Under the pieces are notes generated by a model. It was given only the letters and a program-made list of their open reading frames with translations, did no database searches and was not told the origin of the DNA. From Altericroceibacterium endophyticum (GTDB lineage: Bacteria; Pseudomonadota; Alphaproteobacteria; Sphingomonadales; Sphingomonadaceae), in the NCBI RefSeq assembly GCF_009827595.1, contig NZ_WTYT01000002.1, positions 558,001 to 622,000 on the forward strand: 64,000 nt of DNA, in the 5' to 3' direction. A program made the position numbers and the translations under genes. Positions 37,681 through 47,015 of this stretch are shown piece by piece. Numbering within the stretch: the first letter of the stretch is position 1; each line of letters opens with the position of its first letter.

Positions 37681-38055
37681 TCAGAAAAGAGGGAGAATCA
37701 GCGTGAACAAGCCTGTGATGGCAAAGGGAAGACCAATTGCGCACAGCCAGACAGCCAGACAATCCCGGCGGAAACGCGCCCCGAGAACCGCATTATCGGC
37801 AGCATTTTCTGTGCAGCCATCCCAGCGGCGCTGCATCAGGCGGCAGGCCGGGACAATCGCCATTACCAGCACGACCAGAGCGAGATAGGGAAGAACCGAG
37901 CCCTGACCGGTTTTCATTGCGCCCATCGTGACGAAAATATGCAAGCCGGTGTAAACCAGCAGCGCGTAAGCAATATGATCGCTGAAACGGCGGCTGAGCT
38001 GTCGCCCATTGCGGCGCACGGCAGGGCGAGCATATTTTGCAAGAGCGCTGTCCAT
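37681..38055 (-). CDS. Small membrane protein, function unknown
   Basis: This is a 124-aa protein with three likely helices (about residues 27-45, 55-70 and 98-120) and a basic N-terminus. Two Cys residues (Cys71 and Cys81 by my count) flank a hydrophilic loop. No family is recognised. It lies 45 bases upstream of the pmbA gene in the same direction and may share its transcript. Confidence 0.6.
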   Translation of the reverse strand: MDSALAKYARPAVRRNGRQLSRRFSDHIAYALLVYTGLHIFVTMGAMKTGQGSVLPYLALVVLVMAIVPACRLMQRRWDGCTENAADNAVLGARFRRDCLAVWLCAIGLPFAITGLFTLILPLF

Positions 38056-38227
38056 CGGCTTCCTCCGTCACGTCTTGGAAAAAGCAGTATTCCAGCCAGC
38101 GGCCAAGTTGGCAAGTGCCTTGATTTTCCTTAGAAAACTAAGCTTTACGCTTCGCTAATCCAAGTATCATGCACGAATCCTGCCAAATAGGCTTCAAACA
38201 TAGCGCATCCATGCTAAATTCCATTTC

Positions 38228-39040
38228 ATGAACACCGAGAATGCCGATCCCTTCGATCAGGATGCGCTGGCCGACGCCATGGCCGAGGCCCCTTCGAATG
38301 CTTCCCCGCCGATCCCGCAAGGGGGCCTGGAAGTCGTTTCGATTGCCAAAAGTTATGACAAGCGCTCCGTGCTCAGCGATATTTCGCTGTCGGTCGGCAA
38401 AGGCGAAGTGCTCGGCCTGCTCGGCCCCAATGGCGCGGGCAAGACCACCTGCTTTTATTCCATCATGGGCCTCGTCCGTCCCGATAGCGGCCGCATTCTG
38501 ATGGATGGGGAAGATGTGACGCGCCTGCCCATGTATCGGCGCGCCATTCTCGGTCTGGGTTACCTCCCGCAGGAAACATCGATCTTTCGCGGCATGACCG
38601 TGGAACAGAACATTTCCTGCGTGCTGGAAATGGTTGAACCCGACAAGGATGTCCGCGCGGCCGAGCTGGAGCGGCTGCTGGATGAATTCGGGCTGACCCG
38701 TCTGCGTGAAAGCCCCGCCATGGCACTGTCCGGCGGGGAAAGGCGGCGCTGTGAAATTGCCCGCGCGCTGGCGGCCAACCCGTCAATCATGCTGCTGGAT
38801 GAACCCTTTGCCGGGATCGATCCGCTGTCGATCGGCGATATTCGCCATTTGGTGATCGACCTCAAACAGCGCGGAATTGGTGTGCTCATCACCGATCACA
38901 ATGTCCGTGAAACACTCGATATCGTCGACCGCGCTTGCATCATCTATGGCGGCCAGGTGTTGTTTGCCGGCAGTCCGCAGGAACTGGTCGCAGATGAAAA
39001 TGTGCGCCGCCTCTATCTTGGCGAGAGCTTCACTTTGTGA
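38228..39040 (+). CDS. lptB: LPS export ABC transporter ATPase LptB
   Basis: This 270-aa ATPase powers LptFG extraction of lipopolysaccharide, or the glycosphingolipid that replaces it in sphingomonads. Walker A is GPNGAGKTT (about residues 66-74), the ABC signature is LSGGERRRCEIARAL near residue 165, and Walker B is IMLLDEPFAGIDP. An N-terminal extension of about 30 residues is slightly longer than in E. coli. It is followed 38 bases later by rpoN, a conserved neighbour. The usual lptC-lptA pair is not directly upstream. Confidence 0.95.
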   Translation: MNTENADPFDQDALADAMAEAPSNASPPIPQGGLEVVSIAKSYDKRSVLSDISLSVGKGEVLGLLGPNGAGKTTCFYSIMGLVRPDSGRILMDGEDVTRLPMYRRAILGLGYLPQETSIFRGMTVEQNISCVLEMVEPDKDVRAAELERLLDEFGLTRLRESPAMALSGGERRRCEIARALAANPSIMLLDEPFAGIDPLSIGDIRHLVIDLKQRGIGVLITDHNVRETLDIVDRACIIYGGQVLFAGSPQELVADENVRRLYLGESFTL

Positions 39041-39078
39041 TTTTGGCGGCGCCCCTTCCGCATAATGCAGGCTGATCC

Positions 39079-40596
39079 GTGGGGCTGAGCCCGCGCCTCG
39101 ACCTGCGCCAGACGCAATCGCTGGTGATGACGCCGCAATTGCAGCAGGCGATCAAGCTACTTGCTCTCTCCAATCTGGAAGTCGAAAGCTTCATTTCCGA
39201 CGCGCTCGAATCAAACCCCCTGCTCGACACATCAGGGCAGGAGGGCGCGGATGCCGGACCATCGAATACCGCAAGTGACGGGCCGGACCCGGTCGCCGAG
39301 CAGTCCGCTGCAACCAGCACCGAAAGCGTGTCGTCGGATGAGCTGATCCGTCAGGGCGCCGGAGAGGCGGATGCGCCGCTCGATATTGACAGCTCTGCAC
39401 TTGATCGGGACCGGGACACGGGCGATTGGTCTGCAACCGCCAGTGCTTCAAGCGGCGCGGGCAGCAGCGACGCCGGGCCATCAATCGATGAACGTGGCAG
39501 CGGCGGCCCGACACTGGCCGAACATCTCGAAGCGCAAATCGGTTCGGTCGCCCCGGACCCGCAAAGTGCCTTTATCGCCCGCCATATTATCGGCCAGATC
39601 GACGATGCGGGTTATCTGACCGCCGATCTTTCAGAAATGGCTCACGACCTGGGCGTCTCAGAAGATGACGTGGCGCAAGCGCTCCATCTGGTGCAATCGC
39701 TCGACCCCACAGGTGTCGGCGCGCGCAGCCTTGCTGAATGCCTCGCCCTGCAGGCGCGCGAGGCAGATCGATTTGACCCCTGCATGGAAAAGCTGATCAA
39801 CAATCTCGATTTGATTGCCAAGGGCCGCTTCGATCAGATCAGGCGCATTTGCAACGTGGATGAAGAGGATTTCGCCGATATGCTGGCGGAATTGCGCGGC
39901 TACAACCCGAAGCCCGGCCTTTGCTTCGACAATGCAGACCATGAACCGGTGGTGCCCGATATCCTGATCAGCGCCACACCCGATTTTGGCTGGGACATCG
40001 CTCTCAACCCCGAAACTCTGCCGCGGCTGATCGTCAACCGCGATTACTATGTCGAGCTGCGGGGGGATTGTCAGGACAAGTCATCACGCGGCTGGCTGCA
40101 GGAAAAATTGGCGGATGCCAATTGGCTCATCAAGGCGCTGGATCAGCGGCAACGGACCATTCTGAAGGTCACCGCCGAGATAGTGAAACATCAGGAGGGG
40201 TTTTTTCGCAAGGGCGTGGCCCATCTCAAACCGCTGACGCTGCGGACGGTAGCCGAAGCGATCGATATGCATGAATCCACCGTCAGCCGCGTCACATCCA
40301 ACAAATATCTGAATTGCGCCCGCGGGACATTCGAACTCAAATATTTCTTCACCAGCGGAGTAGCCGCCGCCGATGGCGACGGCAGCGTGTCCGCCGAATC
40401 GGTGAAGGCGGAAATACGCAGTCTGGTGGATGCCGAAGACCCGAAAAAGATTCTATCGGATGACAAGCTGGTGGAACTGCTTCGCGAAAAAGGCTTCGAC
40501 CTCGCCCGGCGGACGGTGGCCAAATATCGTGAAGCGATTGGCATCGGCTCCTCTGTCCAGCGCCGCCGACAGAAGAAAATGGCCGGATTGAAATAG
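39079..40596 (+). CDS. rpoN: RNA polymerase sigma-54 factor
   Basis: This 505-aa alternative sigma factor needs enhancer-binding ATPases. The N-terminal activator region (LRQTQSLVMTPQLQQAIKLL) is followed by a long acidic linker rich in Asp/Ser/Gly (about residues 55-150), a core-binding region, and the RpoN box ARRTVAKYRE near residue 476. The start is GTG 39079, which gives the family N-terminus; no ATG fits. It is joined to lptB. Confidence 0.96.
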   Translation: MGLSPRLDLRQTQSLVMTPQLQQAIKLLALSNLEVESFISDALESNPLLDTSGQEGADAGPSNTASDGPDPVAEQSAATSTESVSSDELIRQGAGEADAPLDIDSSALDRDRDTGDWSATASASSGAGSSDAGPSIDERGSGGPTLAEHLEAQIGSVAPDPQSAFIARHIIGQIDDAGYLTADLSEMAHDLGVSEDDVAQALHLVQSLDPTGVGARSLAECLALQAREADRFDPCMEKLINNLDLIAKGRFDQIRRICNVDEEDFADMLAELRGYNPKPGLCFDNADHEPVVPDILISATPDFGWDIALNPETLPRLIVNRDYYVELRGDCQDKSSRGWLQEKLADANWLIKALDQRQRTILKVTAEIVKHQEGFFRKGVAHLKPLTLRTVAEAIDMHESTVSRVTSNKYLNCARGTFELKYFFTSGVAAADGDGSVSAESVKAEIRSLVDAEDPKKILSDDKLVELLREKGFDLARRTVAKYREAIGIGSSVQRRRQKKMAGLK

Positions 40597-40644
40597 GCGC
40601 ATGGCGGTGTCCTCAAAGCCACAACTTTCACCAAGGTAAATTAC

Positions 40645-40688
40645 TTTAGGGAATATTAACCTTTTCCGGTAAGAAAGTCTGTGGTTAA
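40645..40688 (+). promoter_or_regulatory. CtrA boxes in the ctrA promoter
   Basis: TTTA (40645-40648), a 7-base spacer, and TTAAC (40656-40660) match the full CtrA box TTAA-N7-TTAA with one change. A further half site TTAAC lies at 40685-40689. CtrA is known to control its own promoter in Caulobacter, so autoregulation is likely here. Confidence 0.65.
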
Positions 40689-40747
40689 CAAGTTGCAATC
40701 TCTCATATCGGAGAGTTACCGCAGAACAACAACGGGGGGTTTATCCC

Positions 40748-41449
40748 ATGCGCGTGCTGCTGATCGAAGATGAGCCTACCACCGCGAAGGCTATTGAGCT
40801 GATGCTCAACAATGAAGGCTTCAACGTATATTCCACCGATCTGGGCGAAGAAGGCCTCGATCTCGGCAAGCTGTATGATTACGACATCATTCTGCTCGAC
40901 CTGAACTTGCCCGATATGCATGGTTATGACGTGCTGAAGAAATTGCGCGTCGCCAAAGTGCAGACGCCGGTTCTGATCCTGTCCGGCATCTCGGAAATGG
41001 ACTCCAAGGTCCGCAGCTTTGGTTTTGGCGCTGATGATTATGTCACCAAGCCCTTTCATCGTGATGAGTTGATCGCCCGCATCCATGCCGTTGTTCGCCG
41101 CAGCAAAGGCCATTCGCAGAGCATCATCCGCACGGGTAAGCTGGCCGTGAACCTCGACACCAAGACTGTCGAAGTCGATAGCGCCCGCGTGCATCTGACC
41201 GGCAAGGAATATGCCATGCTGGAGCTGCTTTCCCTGCGCAAAGGCACCACGCTGACCAAGGAAATGTTCCTGAACCATCTTTATGGCGGGATGGACGAAC
41301 CGGAACTGAAGATTATCGATGTCTTCATCTGCAAGCTGCGCAAGAAACTTGCTACGGCCTGCGAAGGGGAAAATTACATCGAAACCGTCTGGGGCCGCGG
41401 CTATGTGCTGCGCGATGACGAAGATGAAAGTCAGGATGCGGCCGCTTGA
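40748..41449 (+). CDS. ctrA: Cell-cycle response regulator CtrA
   Basis: This 233-aa master regulator controls division, motility and replication in alphaproteobacteria. The receiver domain (about residues 1-118) has the acidic pair in LLIEDEP, phosphoacceptor Asp51 ([13 protein letters not shown]) and Lys in [11 protein letters not shown]. The winged-helix DNA-binding domain ends [14 protein letters not shown]. In Caulobacter it is phosphorylated by CckA-ChpT and opposed through DivK; a divK gene lies at 59774 in this window. Confidence 0.97.
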   Translation: MRVLLIEDEPTTAKAIELMLNNEGFNVYSTDLGEEGLDLGKLYDYDIILLDLNLPDMHGYDVLKKLRVAKVQTPVLILSGISEMDSKVRSFGFGADDYVTKPFHRDELIARIHAVVRRSKGHSQSIIRTGKLAVNLDTKTVEVDSARVHLTGKEYAMLELLSLRKGTTLTKEMFLNHLYGGMDEPELKIIDVFICKLRKKLATACEGENYIETVWGRGYVLRDDEDESQDAAA

Positions 41450-41478
41450 CGCCTGCCAATGACAGACAATTTACAACG

Positions 41479-41510
41479 AAACCCCTGAGAAGGCTTGCCT
41501 CTCGGGGGTT
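41479..41510 (+). terminator. Rho-independent terminator after ctrA
   Basis: AACCCCTGAGA, a 9-base loop, and TCTCGGGGGTT are followed by TCTTG. It lies about 30 bases past the ctrA stop and just before trmB. Confidence 0.75.
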
Positions 41511-41531
41511 TCTTGTTATCCGCGCCAGCCC

Positions 41532-42236
41532 ATGACTGCACATAAATCGGGTGACCCGACCACACTCAACCGGCTCTATGGCCGATCGCAAGGACGCAAG
41601 CTGCGCCAGGCCCAACAGGACCTGGTCGACAATCTGCTGCCCAAAATCAGCGTACCGGAAGACGGTGCCGTCACGTCGCAGGCGCTTTTCGGACAGGACG
41701 CACCACTCCATTTCGAAATCGGCTTTGGCGGCGGCGAGCATCTGGCCGCGCGTGCCGATCTGCTGCCCGATCATGCATTTATCGGCTGCGAACCCTTCCT
41801 GAACGGCGTCGTTGGCGCGTTGCAGCATGTTCGTGATCAGCAATTGTTCAATGTGCGGCTGCATATGGGCGACGCGCTGGAAGTGCTGGCCCGCATTCCC
41901 GACAATGCCCTATCCTTCGTCTATCTGCTGCACCCGGACCCCTGGCCCAAGGCGCGCCATGCAAAGCGGCGCATGATGAATGACGGCCCGGTGAATATGA
42001 TCGCGGCCAAGCTCAAGTCCGGCGGCGAGTTTCGTTTCGGCACCGACCACCCGGTCTATCTGCGCCACGCGCTGATGGTGATGCGCAATCATACAGATCA
42101 GTTCGACTGGCTGACCGAGGGGCCCGAAAGCTGGCAAAAGCGCCCCGGCGGCTGGAGCGAAACCCGCTATGAAGCCAAGGCGCGCCAGCAGGGGCACGAG
42201 GTCTGGTATTTTCGCTATCGGCGCACTGAGGCGTAA
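41532..42236 (+). CDS. trmB: tRNA (guanine-N7-)-methyltransferase
   Basis: This 234-aa enzyme makes 7-methylguanosine at tRNA position 46. The N-terminus SGDPTTLNRLYGRSQGRKLR is typical of alphaproteobacteria. The SAM-binding FEIGFGGGEHLA (about residues 61-72), GCEPFLNGVV and the family hallmark LHPDPWPKARHAKRRM (about residues 136-151) are present. In many relatives it follows metK; here it is 13 kb away. Confidence 0.96.
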   Translation: MTAHKSGDPTTLNRLYGRSQGRKLRQAQQDLVDNLLPKISVPEDGAVTSQALFGQDAPLHFEIGFGGGEHLAARADLLPDHAFIGCEPFLNGVVGALQHVRDQQLFNVRLHMGDALEVLARIPDNALSFVYLLHPDPWPKARHAKRRMMNDGPVNMIAAKLKSGGEFRFGTDHPVYLRHALMVMRNHTDQFDWLTEGPESWQKRPGGWSETRYEAKARQQGHEVWYFRYRRTEA

Positions 42237-42239
42237 TTT

Positions 42240-42263
42240 GGCGTTGCTTTTAACGCCTTCTTT
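42240..42263 (+). terminator. Terminator after trmB
   Basis: GGCGTT, loop GCTTTT, AACGCC, then TTCTTT. It starts 4 bases after the trmB stop. Confidence 0.65.
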
Positions 42264-42660
42264 CCAAACTGTGCGGCGTCAAACCACCGGCTCAAATGCT
42301 GGAAATCGGTTCATTTCCTATCGCTGCCAGTCTTCTGGATGTAGCCCTCTATAAGCTGGAGCGCTCACCCTTACCCGCACGTGCATAGACTACGGTTATA
42401 AGCTTAGCCACGTAAACTCCTCGCCTCACCGGCGGAGACGGCGTACAGCCGTACAATGCGCCGATCTCGCAAGAGTGCTGCAATTTTCCAATAATGCCTA
42501 TTGCGTCCGGACTGGCGGAATTCCTCATTCATTGCGGGCAGGAGGCAGACACAGATCGATAGTTTCAAATTATACCTATCCGGCTCCGTGATGCTGGACC
42601 TTGGCCTGTGGCACGGCTTAGACATCGTTCTTCTATCCAGCGTCAAAGGTATAAGCACCG
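42264..42660. other. 397-base gap without a supported gene
   Basis: Nothing here is recognisable as a gene or RNA. It is less GC-rich than its neighbours. A minus-strand frame at 42404-42697 overlaps the start of the M61 peptidase gene and has no ribosome site or family resemblance. It may hold the promoter of the peptidase gene. Confidence 0.4.
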
Positions 42661-44571
42661 ATGAAACATTCGCTTCTGGCCGGTTTTCTGGCTGCATCCT
42701 GCCTCTCCAGCGTGGCGAGCGCGGAAAATTCGCGGCCGCAGCCCGTACCGATTACCGATACGATTCCCGCGGCCCGCGACATTGCCTATCCCGGTGCGAT
42801 CACCCTCGATATTGACGCAACGGATACGCAGCGCGGCATTTTCACCGTCAAGGAAACCATCGATGTGGCCGAATCCGGCCCGATGGTGCTGCTGATGCCA
42901 GAATGGCTGCCGGGCAAGCATTCAGAAGCCGGGCAATTATCCAAGCTGGCCAGCCTGAAATTCACCGCCAATGGTCAGACCCTTTCGTGGAAGCGCGATC
43001 CGGTCGATGTCTACGCCTTCCACATTGATATCCCGGAGGGTGCTAAGACCGTGGATATCGATCTGCAATTCCTCTCCGCCACCGCAAGAAATCAGGGGCC
43101 GATTGTGATGACGCCGCAGATGCTGCGGCTGCAATTCAATTCGATGAGCCTGTATCCGGCGGGCTATTACACCCGCAACATTCCGGTTTCCGCCACCGTC
43201 CGCTATCCGCAGGACTGGACGGCTGCGTCCGGCCTACCGGCCACCGCGCAAGGCTCCACCTACACCTACGAAACAACGGATTACCAAACGCTGGTCGATT
43301 CGCCGGTGCTGGCGGGGCGTTTCTTCAAACGCTTCGAATTAACCCCGCGGGTCGGTCTGGATGTGGTAGCCGATACGCCGGATGAGCTGGAAGCCACACC
43401 GGAGCAGATCGCTGCGCATAAACGGCTGGTCGATCAAGCGGTGAAGACATTCGGCGCGCAGCATTACGACAATTACGAATTTCTGCTCAGCATTTCAGAC
43501 GAAATCAGCGGAATCGGGCTGGAGCATCATCGCAGCTCTGAAAATGGTGTCGAGCCGGGCTATTTCACCGAATGGGATGATCAGGCCTCTGCCCGCAATC
43601 TGTTGCCGCATGAATTCGTCCATAGCTGGAATGGCAAATTTCGCCGTCCCGCAGATCTGTGGACGCCCGATTACCGCATGCCGATGCGCGACAGCCTGAT
43701 GTGGGTCTATGAAGGGTTGACCCAGTTTTACGGCTATGTGCTGCAGGCCAGATCCGGGCTGGTTTCAAAGCAGGATACGCTGGATGAATACGCCGCGATC
43801 ATGGCGCGATATGACTACACGCCCGGACGCGAATGGCGCCCGCTGCTCGATACGACCAACGATCCGATCATCGCCCACCGGCAACCCAAAGCCTGGAGGA
43901 GCTGGCAGCGTTCGGAAGACTATTACAATGAAGGTCTGCTGGTCTGGATGGAAGTGGATTCCATTCTGCGACGCGAATCCGGCGGCCAGAAATCGATTGA
44001 TGATTTCGCCCGCGCTTTCTTTGGCATACGCGATGGCGACTGGGGAGAAGTGACCTACACTTTCGATGATGTCGTAAACACACTCAACAATGTGCAGCCC
44101 TATGACTGGAACAGCTTCCTCAGCACCCGGCTGAATGAAACCAGCGATCATGCTCCGCTGCAGGGCTTTACCGATAATGGCTATCGGCTGATCTTCACCG
44201 ACACGCAAAGCGACGTTCTGAAAGATGCGGCCAAAGCACGCGGGATTACCGATCTCAGCTATTCTCTGGGCTTCACCCTCAACAAGGATGGCGAGGTCAG
44301 CCGCGTGGTCTGGGACAGCCCAGCCTTTGCCGAGGGGATGACCGTTGGTGATGAAGTGGTTGCCGTGAATGATGCAGCCTACACGCCCGACAAGCTGACC
44401 GGTGCCCTTGCCGCAGCGCAGGATACCAAGGACCCCATTCGCGTGCTCATCAAACAGGGCGATGACTTCCAGACGCTTTCCTTCTCTTATTTCGAAGGCG
44501 CGCGTTATCCGCATCTGGAAAAGATCGTGAAGGGGAAAAGCGGGCTCGATCGTCTGCTGGAAGCCCGGTAA
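42661..44571 (+). CDS. M61 family glycyl aminopeptidase with PDZ domain
   Basis: This 636-aa exported metallopeptidase has a signal peptide cleaved near ASA (residue 20) and an N-terminal beta domain. The thermolysin-like zinc site HEFVH is at about residues 317-321, with the third ligand Glu in WVYEGLTQFYG near residue 350. A C-terminal PDZ domain (SPAFAEGMTVGDEVVAVNDA, about residues 555-574) follows. This is the layout of the Sphingomonas glycyl aminopeptidase that founded the family. It is probably periplasmic and monocistronic. Confidence 0.95.
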   Translation: MKHSLLAGFLAASCLSSVASAENSRPQPVPITDTIPAARDIAYPGAITLDIDATDTQRGIFTVKETIDVAESGPMVLLMPEWLPGKHSEAGQLSKLASLKFTANGQTLSWKRDPVDVYAFHIDIPEGAKTVDIDLQFLSATARNQGPIVMTPQMLRLQFNSMSLYPAGYYTRNIPVSATVRYPQDWTAASGLPATAQGSTYTYETTDYQTLVDSPVLAGRFFKRFELTPRVGLDVVADTPDELEATPEQIAAHKRLVDQAVKTFGAQHYDNYEFLLSISDEISGIGLEHHRSSENGVEPGYFTEWDDQASARNLLPHEFVHSWNGKFRRPADLWTPDYRMPMRDSLMWVYEGLTQFYGYVLQARSGLVSKQDTLDEYAAIMARYDYTPGREWRPLLDTTNDPIIAHRQPKAWRSWQRSEDYYNEGLLVWMEVDSILRRESGGQKSIDDFARAFFGIRDGDWGEVTYTFDDVVNTLNNVQPYDWNSFLSTRLNETSDHAPLQGFTDNGYRLIFTDTQSDVLKDAAKARGITDLSYSLGFTLNKDGEVSRVVWDSPAFAEGMTVGDEVVAVNDAAYTPDKLTGALAAAQDTKDPIRVLIKQGDDFQTLSFSYFEGARYPHLEKIVKGKSGLDRLLEAR

Positions 44572-44637
44572 CAAAAGCGAGGATATAGCCAGTGCCGCGC
44601 CGCTTATTGGCGGGCGGCACTGGCGAATATATCAGGC

Positions 44638-46914
44638 TTACTTAACCACGCCCGCGCTGGCGAGCACGGCCAGTGTGAGCAGATCCGGCGCGATCGCCGT
44701 CATCGGTGCGATCTGAACCGGCTTTTCCATCCCGATCAGCATCGGGCCGATCATCGCATTACCGCCCAGTTCGCGCAGCAATTTGGCTGAGAGATTGGCC
44801 GATTGCAGCCCCGGCATCACCAGCACATTGGCCGGTGCGGAAAGGCGGCTGAACGGGTAATTCGCCATGATTTCCGGATTGAGCGCGGCATCGGGTGCCA
44901 TTTCGCCTTCATATTCGAAATCTGGCTTTTCTTCATCCAGCAACTGCACGGCACCGCGGATATTTTCCAGCCATTTGCCCGGCGGATTGCCGAAGGTCGA
45001 ATAGGACAGGAAGGCAACCCGGGGTTCATGACCCAGCCGGCGCGCCACAGCCGCGGTTTCCCTGGCGATATGCGCCAATTCGACCGATGTGGGGCGTTCA
45101 TTGATCGTCGTATCGGCCAGGAACACCGTGTTGGTCTTGCCGATTATCAGATGCACACCGAAAGGCACCGCATCCGGTTTCGGGTCGAGCACATGGCGAA
45201 CCTCACGCATGGTCTGCGCGAAAGGCCGGGTCAGGCCCGAAATCATCGCATCGCCATGGCCCAGCGCCACCAGCGCACTGGCGAAGATATTGCGATCCTG
45301 ATTCACGGCCCGGCGCACGTCACGCTCCAGATAACCGCGGCGCTGCAAGCGCTTATACAGGTAGTCGACCATTTCGGGGACATAAGGCGAATCCAGTGAG
45401 TTCTGGATTTCGAACGCTTCGGGCTGATCCACGCCAAGCTCGATCAGCTTGTCGCGCACCGCCTGAGTGCGGCCGACCAGCACCGGTGTGCCATAGCCGA
45501 AATCGCGCAACTGGATCGCGGCGCGCAGCGCCACTTCCTCTTCCGCTTCGGCAAACACAACCCGCTTGGGGTGTTTCTTCGCATCGGCATAGACCGATGT
45601 GAGCACCGATGTCGTCGGGTTGAGACGGCCCTTCAGATGCATCCGGTAGGCATCGAGATCCTCGATCGGCTTTTGGGCCACGCCCGTTTCCATCGCCGCC
45701 TTGGCAACGGCGGAGGACACGCGTTCCATTAATCGCGGATCGAACGGCGCGGGAATGATATATTCCGTGCCGAATTGCTGGTTCTTGCCATAGGCAGCAG
45801 CGACTTCTTCGGGCACGCGTTCACGCGCCAGTTCCGCAATGGCCTCTGCTGCGGCGATTTTCATTTCTTCATTGATGGCCGTCGCCTGAACATCCAGCGC
45901 ACCGCGGAAGATGAAAGGGAAGCCGAGCACATTGTTCACCTGGTTCGGATAATCCGAACGGCCCGTGGCGATAATCGCATTGGGGCGAACCTTCTTGGCT
46001 TCTTCGGGCGCGATTTCAGGCGTCGGGTTGGCCATGGCGAAGATGATCGGACGATCTGCCATATTGGCGACCCATTCCGCCTTGAGTGCGCCGGCAGCCG
46101 ACAGACCAAGGAACATATCCGCGCCGTGCAAGGCGTCTTCCAGTGTCCGCGCCGGCGTGTCGATCGCATGGGCGCTCTTCCACTGATCCATGCTTTCGGT
46201 CCGACCGGTGTAGATGACCCCGGAACGATCGCACATGGTCACATGGTCGTGCCGCACACCCATCGCCTTCATCAAGGCGGTACAGGCAATCGCCGAAGCG
46301 CCTGCCCCGTTCACCACTATGCGGATATCTTTCAGTTCGCGGCCGGTCAGGTGGCAGGCGTTGATCAGGCCAGCGGCGGCGATGATCGCCGTGCCGTGCT
46401 GGTCGTCATGCATCACCGGAATATTCATCTTTTCGCGCAGAGCCTGCTCGATGATGAAACATTCAGGGGCCTTGATATCTTCCAGATTGATCCCGCCAAA
46501 GGTGGGCTCCATCAAGGCCACGGCATCGATGATCTTTTGCGGGTCTTCGGTATCCAGTTCGATGTCGATCGAGTCGACATCCGCAAAGCGTTTGAACAGA
46601 ACCGACTTGCCTTCCATCACCGGCTTCGCAGCCAATGCGCCCAGATTGCCAAGGCCAAGTATGGCCGTGCCATTGGTAATCACCGCGACGAGGTTGGAGC
46701 GGATCGTATATTCTGCCGCTTTCGAGGGATCTTCCGCAATGGCTTCCACAGGCGCCGCGACACCGGGAGAATAAGCAAGGCTCAGATCGCGCTGGGTCGC
46801 CACGGGTTTGGTAGGAACGATCTCGATCTTACCGGGACGTTTGGTGCTATGATAAAACAGTGCTTCACGGCGGGTGAAACTGTCATTGCTCTCGTCAGCC
46901 AAGTCTATCTCCAT
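44638..46914 (-). CDS. maeB: NADP-dependent malic enzyme with phosphotransacetylase-like domain
   Basis: This 758-aa enzyme decarboxylates malate to pyruvate. The N-terminal malic-enzyme part (about residues 1-430) has LAYSPGVAAPVEAI, DDQHGTAIIAAAGLINA and the nucleotide site VVNGAGASAIA. The C-terminal phosphotransacetylase-like part (about 440-758) is a regulatory domain in MaeB enzymes. ATG 46914 gives MEIDLADESNDSF; the frame continues upstream to 46971 but would overlap the mutS leader. It is divergent from mutS. Confidence 0.96.
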   Translation of the reverse strand: MEIDLADESNDSFTRREALFYHSTKRPGKIEIVPTKPVATQRDLSLAYSPGVAAPVEAIAEDPSKAAEYTIRSNLVAVITNGTAILGLGNLGALAAKPVMEGKSVLFKRFADVDSIDIELDTEDPQKIIDAVALMEPTFGGINLEDIKAPECFIIEQALREKMNIPVMHDDQHGTAIIAAAGLINACHLTGRELKDIRIVVNGAGASAIACTALMKAMGVRHDHVTMCDRSGVIYTGRTESMDQWKSAHAIDTPARTLEDALHGADMFLGLSAAGALKAEWVANMADRPIIFAMANPTPEIAPEEAKKVRPNAIIATGRSDYPNQVNNVLGFPFIFRGALDVQATAINEEMKIAAAEAIAELARERVPEEVAAAYGKNQQFGTEYIIPAPFDPRLMERVSSAVAKAAMETGVAQKPIEDLDAYRMHLKGRLNPTTSVLTSVYADAKKHPKRVVFAEAEEEVALRAAIQLRDFGYGTPVLVGRTQAVRDKLIELGVDQPEAFEIQNSLDSPYVPEMVDYLYKRLQRRGYLERDVRRAVNQDRNIFASALVALGHGDAMISGLTRPFAQTMREVRHVLDPKPDAVPFGVHLIIGKTNTVFLADTTINERPTSVELAHIARETAAVARRLGHEPRVAFLSYSTFGNPPGKWLENIRGAVQLLDEEKPDFEYEGEMAPDAALNPEIMANYPFSRLSAPANVLVMPGLQSANLSAKLLRELGGNAMIGPMLIGMEKPVQIAPMTAIAPDLLTLAVLASAGVVK

Positions 46915-47015
46915 GTCTTGTGCCGGCTGCCTAATCCACCATGAACGCAAAGGATAGGGGAAAGCGGTCATCAGAAGCTTTCCGAATCGGGTCAGGTGCC
47001 GCTAGTCACGCCAGG

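Noticed and set aside
42404-42697. 97-codon minus-strand frame in the gap before the M61 peptidase gene
   Set aside because: It overlaps the peptidase start, lacks a ribosome site and shows no family resemblance.
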